In this document: positions 55,021-64,000 of the stretch, in pieces
Numbering within the stretch: the first letter of the stretch is position 1
How the letters are laid out: each line of letters starts with the position of its first letter
Assembly: GCA_018417955.1 (NCBI GenBank)
Contig: JACTVC010000006.1
Coordinates: 1,550,001-1,614,000, forward strand
Origin: Laccaria trichodermophora
Taxonomy: Eukaryota; Basidiomycota; Agaricomycetes; Agaricales; Hydnangiaceae
Reading direction: 5' to 3'
Length of the DNA stretch: 64,000 nt
Position numbers and translations under genes: made by a program
The notes under the pieces: generated by a model
Told to the model about the DNA's origin: nothing
The model's input: only the letters and a program-made list of their open reading frames with translations
The model's database searches: none

Positions 55021-57862
55021 CATTTCTAGCAACTTATGTGATGCTTCAGTTAGTCCAGCCAGTGATGCATAATATAGTGGTTTAGCAATGTCATTACTCT
55101 CTGTTTCTAGCTTGCTACAATGATGTTGGTCTATATTGCAAAGTCGAACCCAGTTGAGAAAAGCAGCATTTTCATCTGTCAAGAGCTTCATCATCAATGC
55201 AAATCCTATAGATGACTGACATCTATTTTTTCCACTGGAATGTGTATGTAAAAGCCAGTAATTTGCAGCATATTTTGCAAGGGGGGAGGACACTTCCAGA
55301 TTTCTATCAAGTCGCTCAGATGTATTGAATTGCAACAGATATGCCAGACAGATTTGAGATATGACAGAGTGTGATAGCTCTTTATTGAAGCTCAAGTCTC
55401 TGATATGTGTCACTTGATGATTTTGAGTATACTGGGCCATCAGATATTCTTTGACAGAGAAGTGGGAAAGCTTGATAACACCTATTCAGTAGTTAGTACT
55501 GGTTCAATCTGGTATTATTTTAAACCATACCATCTGACTGCACAATTAAACTAGAACATATTTTCAAGACATTCTTAATATCTTGAAGTTCATTATCGGA
55601 GTTATACTTTGGTCCACTGTCAGCACAAAGATCAATAGCAGATGTTGCAGCCAGCTCTTTCAGTGTTAATGGACGAACAGCAAAAGATAGCCACTGTAAA
55701 AATGTTTTTGCATAACCATGATCTTTTTCATTGATCCCCAGCAAGATTCGATCATAGGTTTTATCCAAACCCTGAGGTAGATTAGCTAGCTGCTTTTTTA
55801 AATCAGCCCTAGTCCAGCACTTTTTGAGTGCATCTAACTGTAATGCAACCCAGCGAAACCTAAATTGCAGTTAGTAATTATCCTGTCATTCAAATGTTAA
55901 TAATAAACACACATTCCATCTGCTTGTTTCATTAATGTCAACTTTATATAAGTCTCAGAATTCCATTTTTGTAAGTTAGAGTCATTCTGAAGCTGATAGT
56001 CAAGATAGGTTTCAAGATCATGATTCTTAAATTCCTTAACCAAGTCAAGATAATGATAAGACCTGAGCTTGTCCTCAATCTCCTGCTCTGGGCGACTAGT
56101 AACTATCAAGTGGAGCCCTAGATTCATATCATTCCCCAGGATAACAGTCTGAATCCAGTTCAGAAGCTTTTCTCTTTCAGTACATTCATCAAGAGCATCC
56201 AGAATAATGAATGTTGAGCTAAAGCCACCAAGAATTTTCTGAAGAGTATTCTGCAAATCATCCAGAGTTGGCTCCTGATGGCCATTGCCACAGCCAGTAT
56301 AAAGATCCACCAAGACTTTAGGTACTCCACCCTTACATTTGAGCCTGAATTGCCAGATGAGTGACCGCATCAGTTTATCATGCAGCTGAAAATCCTTCTG
56401 TGAGTCTCTTCCATCAAAAAAGAAATATGCAGTAGCAGAATTGAATCTTTGAAGAACATTGTGAATTATTGCTGAGCTGTGAAGATAAAGAAAGATCAAT
56501 TCAATTTCATACAAATGCTGGAATTCTCAACCTTAAAATGGTTTTCCCAGAGCCAGCTGGATAGGTTGTCAATGTCACATAAATTTACAAATTTTGACAG
56601 ATGACTTACATTTTCCTTTGATCCAGAGAAAGCCAGACTGTTTCAGCCACCCAAAAAATGTACTTCCTTTGAGAAACCATTGACAGGTGTCTAGTTGACT
56701 CTTCCAAATTTCATATGCAGCATTGTAGTTAACAGACTCCTTAGGGGGAGAAAGCCACTTATAAATCTTCTCCTCTAACAAAAAAATGAAGTTAGTAATA
56801 CATTCAAAATAAGAACCTGCAACAATACCCAGTTGTTCATCCCTGATCATCTCAAGTGTAATTTGAATCTTTGGGTCCACACCTACCAACAACATATATC
56901 ATTGAGCTGAATATAATGCCTTTCTTGCTCCTTACCTTGATTGATGGTACCTATTAAAATGTAAGTGAAAGCAATAGAATGTAATGACCCAAATGCAACA
57001 AACCATAGTTGGGTCCTGTGTTTGTATATTTACCTGAAAAGTTGTTGATAATGCCAGCTTGGTATGTTGACAAGTCTGCATGGTCTATTATATTTGAGCA
57101 GACCTAAGCTATAGTTATAAAAATACTCACTGGCAGTGGTCACTTCTGCATTCAAAGCAGAAGACATGGGTAGAGAGATGGGCAAGTTGGATGGAGGATC
57201 TATACAGGTTTATCAGAAATAGAAGATAAAGATTTAGAGCAAGCATGAACCAGTCAAGATAGGAGAAGAAGTATCAACAGCTCCTTGCACAGAGCCTTCA
57301 ACCTGACCAACTGTGAGATTAGAGTACATGACAGTCAATATCAACATTACAACAAACAGAATGAGGGGTATCTCACAGGCAACAGTCATTTCTGTACCCA
57401 CTGACACCAGGTCTACATTCAGAACAGAAGCAATCAATGGAGAGGTAGGCAAATGAGAATTCAGGAAATGACAGAGGTTTGGGATAACACAGACCAGTGG
57501 AGATGGGTAAAACCTGCTGTGAGTGCTCAACCTCTCCTTCCCCAGAGACTTCAACCAAATCACCTGCAAATTTGGTTTGATGAGGAATCATGTTGACCCT
57601 GGGGCAGGAAGATTAAGATGTAGCTCACTGGTGGCTGGCATGGCTATGTCCTCTGCACCGATAGTGGAAGATGGAGTTATCAAGAAGCTACTGCCATCCG
57701 CAGATTCAGGTTGACATTTAGCTGGTAGGACAAGGTCTAGAACTCTAACCTTAAACTACCATAGCGTTTATTACGAGGGTGGTCGGTGCTCGTGACTTGC
57801 TTGGGCAATTCCTCGAACTTGCATTTCAGAAGATTTTCGCGGGGAATATTAGGATCAGACAT
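53332..57862 (-). CDS. NACHT-ankyrin NLR-like protein, copy 2
   Basis: The start is read as MSDPNIPRENLLKCKFEELP at 57862, with upstream exons only partly resolved. The core is complete: DHADLSTYQAGIINNFSG, EKIYKWLSPPKESVNYN, GFLWIKGK joined to SGSGKTIL through the microexon 56556-56532, Walker B TFIILDALDE and LHLIVTSRPEQ. Then FRWVALQLDAL, the helical LPQGLDKTYDR region, VIKLSHFSVKEYL and an ankyrin domain of one degenerate plus seventeen regular repeats. All visible splice joins stay in frame. It carries almost twice the repeats of copy 1 and no MITE. It is an NTPase receptor of the type involved in fungal nonself recognition; the ligand is unknown. Confidence 0.75.
56532..56556 (-). other. 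25-bp microexon encoding the Walker A loop (unit 2)
   Basis: This is the same microexon as at 40426-40450. The preceding exon ends AAA T instead of AAA G, giving Ser for Ala before GSGKT, which is tolerated in P-loops. Confidence 0.75.
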
Positions 57863-60800
57863 GGTGGTTTAGAAGAGAGTATCGATGCTGTGCGGCGCCA
57901 ATTCAGAATGGGTAACGGACGTTTCTCAGAGTCAGCTGACGTGGTCGCTCCGACTCCCTCGCACAGCGTTCTGAGAAGTGTTTCGGCGTTAAGTCAGCAA
58001 GCAGACGCACAAAGGACGGCCGTCAACGGTGACCGAGAAGCAATACATGAAGACCTCTCCAAAGTGACGGAGGGACGAAGATGCGCACAGTCATGTTTTG
58101 GTAGTGGCCGTGGGAAAAGGCTCTCTCAAAGTTTTTGCAGTGATCGACAACTCCAACGGTAAACACATGTACGCCTTTTTCTTTTGATACCTTGCGACCC
58201 ACCTAAGGGCCCCCCTCCTTTCAAAATTGTCGTTTCCAAGTCAATGCTGTCTTTGTTCGGCTTGGGATCCACCCATGGCTTCAGCTCCGCCGCGAACCCC
58301 TTCGTTGAACATGTACACGGACTTTCATGACGACTCGTCCAATTTTCCTCTCTGGGTCGTTCAGCCACTGCCGACATCACCTGGATACCCTTACTCAATT
58401 TTCCGCTGCAATCAAACGAAGTTCGATTGCCGCTTTGGTCAACATGCATCGATCTAGTGAGAGTGGGGAACTGTTGAGATTCAAAGGATGCGCGAAGACT
58501 CAGTTCATGGGATTCATCGCGTCGGGTGCATCAGCTCCGAGTAAGTTCTTCCTTCCATTAAATATCGTCCCCTTTCCACCTTACCTCGTTTGGCATTTGC
58601 CCGTTCTGTGCTACAAACTTCACCCCCCCAATATACTGATCATTCTGTGGCAGCTCTGGTCCCCTTTACTTCGTTTACGAGCGCCACGCTTCAAAGCATA
58701 CAAGACTGCAAAGTACAGATTCCAAATGACGGGCGTTTGTAAAGATGCCTAGCTCGACGAACCTAATACGCTCTCAAAAAACTCTACACACCCTCCAGGT
58801 CACTGCTGTCCATCAGATCATAAGCGCACGCTTCAGTCGGGGAGCTGGGGAGTAGGGATAACGGCCATCTCTCCTTTGGTAAGTTATCGCCCTTGCCTTA
58901 CTTATTCATCCATACCCTTCTCCCTTCCTCGACCTCTGAATTCCTTATCACCTCGCATACATTCGATCTTTTCCCTCGCTGACTGCCCACATCCGTTACT
59001 CAGGTCCTTGTTCTATAAAACCAACGCAAGGCCCACTTTGATTGTACCGTCATTCCTAGGTCCACCATGGCCCGCACGACCCGGCCACTTGCATCCCTTC
59101 GTGCATCGACTCACGAAGGGACCTCACACGTAAATTGACCATCTGATCGGTTGCGCCCAACTATGTGGGTATTCGGTCATTCTCCGCTGCTCATTCCTCA
59201 TCTTCTCAGTAACCCCACGCCCGACGCTCCATGTGTCGTTACATCCATGGTATACCACCCACCCAATGGCCCCAACCTCCGCCCATAATACAAGCAATCT
59301 TTGGTTCTGGACTCAGCGTCCACACCGCGTAGAATCTCCGACGTATCCATCCGCAGCTCGTCGTCGCGATGGGCTGCCGCAACGTCGCACGTACAGATGT
59401 ACCCGTCGCTGATTGGGCTCTTGTAAGTTTGGATTAGACGACCGACGATTGTTACTGACACCTGCCTTCTTCTCGTTCAGCAGATTGGGTTTGAGTCGAA
59501 GGATTAGAACGGCATCAACGTGAACGCGACCTGTCGGCAAAGCCAGGACATTTGAACTGCTACTTGCAACGGAGCGTTACCGTATAATCACGACACTCTT
59601 CCAGGTTGACTCCGTAGCTTGACGGACTGATATGTACCGAAATTATATACAATGTCAATCATAATTGCATTATCTCCCAGAACATGAACGAGCACTCGTT
59701 AAACCTGCTACTACTTCCTACTTTCACAGCCAATTACGGGCAGTACATACGGACCTCCTTTGCCTGAGGCATTCCACGCCAAAGGACGCAAACGTACAAT
59801 TCTGGTGTCGACGATGCCAAGAGTCGGGAATGTGGGATACAGCGGCAGGCAGGTGAAGAACTGGGTTTACGGCCGTACAGCGCGCTTGACCAAAAGTGAT
59901 TGGAAGCGGTGCAAGTATATGCGACCTACGTCCGCGTCATAGAGAAGAGGGTGGGGTGGGGAGAGGTAGGTGTCTAGGAGATCTCGCTGCACAGAGAGAA
60001 GGTTGCGAGGATCAAGTTCCTAAGAAGAAGCGGCTCATAGGAAGGACGGTGAGCGGAAGTGGATTGGTAAATCCACTTTTGAGAGGCTATAACTCGTTCA
60101 TACGAACGGAGCACTGTCCTTTGCCCGATGCACCCCATGATCCTCAGTCAACGCATCACCACCTCCTAGATAATCCTAAACGACAGTCTAAACCCCTCTC
60201 ATTTGTGGTGATCACGTCGACTTGCAAGAGGATCCAAGCTCGAATAGGAAGAGTCGAATGAAGGGGCATGTGTCGTCGCCCTTTGGGCCCGAGAGGGGAG
60301 GGAGCCTATGTAACTATCGATCAGAATTCTTTGAACGCGCCGATGTATGTATGCTTATTCCTCTAGGTCGGACTTGTTCGCAACCAGGTTGTGAGTGCAT
60401 CAAGACCTACTATCGAAATTGGTCGTGTAAGTAGGCAAAAAGAGAGCACGATGGAGGCCATGGGGGATGGCGGTACTTACGAAAGTCGTTATATGCGCGA
60501 GTCGTTAAGATAAATTCAACGATTCTGGCGTCCTCGAGCTTGTCGCCAGCACAGTGAGTTGGTGATCAGATACGCCCTTGGCTTGGCCCGCTGACACAGG
60601 AAGTTAGAGCGTAAACAGGTAAAGAAAGGAAGAAGAAACACTTACTGATAAACTTTAGGCGCTTGTTACTCTGAGCGACATTTTCCTGCTGATGAGCCTT
60701 CGCTGGGCATGAAAGACTATAATGATAGATCAGCGATCTGGAATTACTCACGAGGATGGGATGGGGGTGAATTCACTGATAAGCCAACCTCATGATATCC

Positions 60801-61528
60801 TTGCCACCAACGAAATCCTTCAAGACCACCCGGCTTTTCCCTTGATATTCTCTAAGCCATTAACCTCCCTTTCATGCGCCGATTCCATCACAGGGTTTGT
60901 CAAGTCTTGGAGAATGCAATAACGACAAACGAGGCTTTGGCGAAGTCGACATTCGACCAACTTCCGTCGCTTCAACGCGTGGCCCTCCGGTTCGTCATGT
61001 GGATGGCTGTTGCGGTAGTGAAAAATCCAGGAAAGCGCATCAGCTAGAACTCGGGGTTGAAAAAAGAGCCAAGAGGCTTGCGCCGTAAGAGCCTTTACAT
61101 TGAAGCCTGGTTGAGCGATATGTTAGCAACATATTGAAATAACCAAAGGCATAGTACTCACTTGATAGTACGAGTTCGTCCATGACCATCCGCTGCACTT
61201 GCTACACCTTAATGTTCGTTCAGTGGCGCTTGAGGGCGGATAAAGTTCATTGCAGTTGCAAGGTTGGAGGTGATCATTCTAGGCCACTGGCGCTCGGATA
61301 TTTCCTCGTAACGCCCACCTTCGTCCTTTGGATGCGGATTGTGATCTCTGTAAAGAGAGATTGTCACGGTCAGAAATCGGCAATGATCCACACAGATGGT
61401 TGCCAGCAGCATAAGTACTGACGAAATACAAATTTCTCGTCCAATCATGAGTTAATAACACATTGCACGGTTTGCATTGTCCCAAAGGAGGTGATACTAG
61501 GTGTCATAATAATGAGCAGGAGAAGATA
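57863..61528. other. Degenerate region between NACHT-2 and transposon, unit 2
   Basis: This is collinear with 42411-46030 of unit 1. Open frames are short and disagree with those of unit 1. No domain was recognised. Confidence 0.4.
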
Positions 61529-62166
61529 CAGCCGTTTGCATAATTCCGTGAACACGCCGATTTTGTTTTTCTGGCGTGACGTGACATAGTTACCTAAAAA
61601 GGAATCTTTTCAGAGGAAACATATGACCCCCGCACTGCCAGGCGATCTCAAGATGCGCATACAGTAGTTTCCTGGTATTTCGAGGAAGGCTTGACGTATC
61701 GAAAAATTTGTGATAGGGCGGATTGCTGGCAGCCTGTGGGGATCATATCCAAAGTCATGCGTAACTACCGTGCACATGGGCAACTCAACAACAGCTCAAC
61801 GGACTGGTGGGTTCTCAAACGTCGATGATGGAAATGTCGGATACACCACTCTCATTGAAGGGAGTCCCGGCCTCTATCTCAATGAAATCCAGCATCGACT
61901 ATCCACTCGTGGTGTCGCAGTGTCCAGTGCATCTCTCTCACGCTGGTATGGCCTCACTCGGAAACACTTCCAAAAGCTGCTTCCGAGCGCGACAAGGAGC
62001 TTCAAACGATGTTGGAGGCTGACATGGCACAGTAGATCCAAATGTATTTGTGGCACTTGATGAGAGTGCAGTCGAGCGAGAATATGTGCCAGGCAATGCT
62101 TAGGTGAGATGTCACGTCACGCTGGAAAATAAAATTTCGGTGTTCACGGAATTATGCAAACGGCTG
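61529..62166 (+). mobile_element. 638-bp Tc1/mariner-type element with broken transposase
   Basis: The ends are perfect 27-bp inverted repeats starting cagccgtttgcataattccg, continuing imperfectly to about 60 bp, flanked by TA (61527-61528 and 62167-62168). The inside encodes pieces of a transposase of the helix-turn-helix plus DDE type: YFEEGLTYRKICDRADC, SKVMRNYRAHGQLN, LIEGSPGLYLNEIQHRLSTR, GLTRKHFQKL, KELQTMLEADMAQ and VFVALDESAV (first catalytic Asp). Frameshifts and stops separate them, and the later catalytic Asp residues are missing. It is a non-autonomous relic. Unit 1 lacks it. Confidence 0.88.
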
Positions 62167-63794
62167 TAACAAGATAACAAAGAAATCTTTACCGTTCTTA
62201 TGCCAATTCATGGGTTTTCACGAGAAGGAAGTGCGACAAACGTGAGCGGCTGGGCCAAACGAAGTTGTAGCTTTATGGAATGCGTATTCGAAGATCGGGC
62301 GTAGACAGGAAAGTCGTGGATGGGTGATGGCAGTTATCTATGCACGCCGCATTAGGGCGAAAGAGTGATGAGGTGCAAAGTCGACGCCGAGATCTGAGGA
62401 TTAACGAAAAGATTAATAAGAGATACATTGATAGAGGGCAGAAAATACGCTACTGGATCGCATATTGTTATTGTCCCAGAGATGAAATGAAGCACCAGAC
62501 GAAGGACAATGGCGTAAAGCAAAAGAGGTGAGGTGAGGGTCGTGACCAACGCAAGTTCAATGTTCAATGTTCAACGTTCAACGTTCAACACCCAACGTTC
62601 AACACCCAACGTTCAACGTTCAACGCCCAACGCGTCATGGGATGCAACTTGACCACTATCATGCCTTGATGTCGCTCAAGACAGATCCAATACGTCGCAC
62701 CGCCAGCTATCCCTGTCATTGCCTTTGCATTCTCAATACCTCGCAGTACGATCAATTAATGCTCCAATTAATGCTCCCTGCCTCTCTGAGTTAGCCTGAG
62801 GCCATTTGCTGGGTTGGATGACTCTGAGGTGCGTTTGCGATCTCTGCCGCCAGTTTCGCCTTCTAATCTTGTATAGTTCCCTCAAGCCCTGCAGCGTGCT
62901 AGTCCATGGCGGTTCAGCTGGTCCTCCAATTCTGGTCGCAATATCATGCGGTCTTACCTCACAGACGTGCGGCTTCATCCATGGCAGCCGCCATCCTTCA
63001 CCCGCAACACCGAGCTCCAATTACTTGAGCTTCTCTATTCCTTCCAGCCGAATATATCCGAGGCAGGATGTTCAGCGTTACCTCACGTCCTCTCAGCTCT
63101 CGTGTTCGTCATTTGATGCCGTGGCGTTGCTGCCAGATTCGCGACGACCAATTATCCTTGTTCGTCGTCCCCGTTGTGCAGGAATAGGATTCACCACTGT
63201 CCTTCCTCGAACACTCATCACCACCATCCATTTACGAGGGTACGGTTGCCAGCTACCCAGCAGCCGCAGACCAGTCGGCCATCCAGCATTGACATTCTTC
63301 TAGCGCAAATCACCACCGCTTTTGACCACCTCCCACAAGGCGCCCACCTCCCCGTCTTCGACCGAACGGCAGACGACCCATATGGCCCGTTCATTCTTGC
63401 AGATTTCTGTTTCGGTAGTCTGGTCGGGGGTTCGACGAGCATCCGTGAGTAAACCCTTATTCTTTCAAAGTGCATATGAAGATCTGACGTTGTCGTTGCA
63501 TTCATCAGGGAATGCTGTGATCTCTTTTTCCCCGTCTTCCCGACTCTTGCTCTTTATATTTTCAGCACGGCGAAGGACCACTGTTCATCAACCTCCACCT
63601 ATCGCCACACTGGCCGATCAACGACGTTGGCTTGGAACCTGCGTCAGATATCTATTTCCAAATGCCACGATCCTTCAAACCTACCCCCATTTCCTCTCCT
63701 TCTCTTCCCTCCGGACCGTTGCACTCTCCATATCATCGTGTGACGCATTCCGGCGGATCCAAAAGCATCAGGACCATAGCCGCTTGAAGCAACG
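62167..63794. other. Degenerate region upstream of kinase, unit 2
   Basis: This is collinear with about 46030-47594 in unit 1 apart from the minisatellite at 62555. Shared blocks include SSQLSCSSFDAVALL and PYG(L/P)FILAD. No domain was recognised. Confidence 0.4.
62555..62631. repeat. 7-bp minisatellite, 11 units
   Basis: There are eleven uninterrupted heptamers: eight gttcaac/gttcaat and three acccaac/gcccaac. The matching site in unit 1 (about 46378, gatcaacgccaacgcgtcat) has no array, so the expansion followed the duplication. Confidence 0.9.
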
Positions 63795-64000
63795 ATGTCG
63801 ACAAAAGTTTTGCAGGAGACAGTCATCAACACTTTGGTCGTGAAAGGGTCTGTGATCTTGACTGATCTTACCGACGAAGTTTTGAAGGGAGAGGCGGCTG
63901 TCGCTCATGGATTGTCCTCCGACGTATGGAAAGGTGCTTGGAACGATCCGATTGAGAGACAGCCATGGTCCGTCAGTTTCTTTGTGGTGTTGTGTTGCAA
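63795..64000 (+). CDS. Protein kinase, N-terminal exon (3' end outside window)
   Basis: The frame starts MSTKVLQETVINTLVVKGSV at 63795 and passes through LTDLTDEVLKGEAAVAHG to the glycine-rich loop LSSDVWKGAWNDPIERQPW without interruption. A donor at about 63969 (gtccgtcag) then begins an intron whose counterpart in unit 1 ends cattcag before VAIKVLRQV. It is the better-preserved paralogue of the kinase relic at 47595-48590. The catalytic domain beyond the P-loop lies outside the window, so activity cannot be judged. Confidence 0.6.
   Translation, partial: MSTKVLQETVINTLVVKGSVILTDLTDEVLKGEAAVAHGLSSDVWKGAWNDPIERQPWSVSFFVVLCC

Larger units (their letters stand above)
51095..64000. repeat. Segmental duplication, unit 2 (continues past window)
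   Basis: This unit is collinear with 35806-47808 in the same orientation, with AUR1 relic, NACHT-ankyrin gene, degenerate region and kinase start. The centre-to-centre offset is about 15.3 kb. The right end is not reached. Confidence 0.9.

Overview
The window is nuclear DNA of a filamentous basidiomycete, most likely an Agaricomycete. The evidence is genes split by many 45-65 bp GT-AG introns, a dense set of F-box/LRR genes, a DUF6534-type membrane protein, an AUR1-type sphingolipid enzyme, a NACHT-ankyrin (NLR-like) gene, a cytochrome P450 relic and Tc1/mariner-like DNA transposons. No tRNA, rRNA or CRISPR was recognised. Exon structures were assembled by hand from reading frame, splice signals and comparison between paralogues in the window.

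Layout. (1) 1-4345: two tandem minus-strand F-box genes; the first carries a 583-bp intron-like insertion that the second lacks. (2) 4727-7576: two housekeeping genes, a Rab18-like GTPase and mitochondrial QCR2. (3) 7999-15320: three plus-strand F-box genes and a convergent ornithine-cyclodeaminase-family gene. The middle copy arose by one tandem duplication of about 2.57 kb whose junction is still readable. (4) 15465-25759: a ZIP metal transporter, a modin-like membrane protein, F-box relics, an F-box/LRR gene and a DUF6534 gene. (5) 25760-29467: gene-poor, with a P450 pseudogene and a strong hairpin. (6) 29468-33624: an 11-exon gene of unknown function with tandemly duplicated exons. (7) 34592-36976: a methyltransferase gene divergent from AUR1.

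(8) 35.8-64.0 kb: a large segmental duplication. Unit 1 spans about 35806-47808; unit 2 spans about 51095 to the window end. Each unit carries AUR1 sequence, a minus-strand NACHT-ankyrin gene, about 4-5 kb of degenerate sequence and a plus-strand protein kinase. The units have diverged in opposite ways. AUR1 is intact in unit 1 and a CpG-decayed pseudogene in unit 2. The kinase is broken in unit 1 and open as far as visible in unit 2. The NACHT genes look largely intact in both but carry 9 versus 17 near-identical ankyrin repeats. A 677-bp palindromic Tc1/mariner MITE sits only in unit 1, and a 638-bp transposase relic only in unit 2.

The most notable content is this duplicated NLR-kinase module, its repeat-number change and its sharply bounded CpG-poor block, followed by the exon-repeat gene and the readable F-box/OCD duplication junction.
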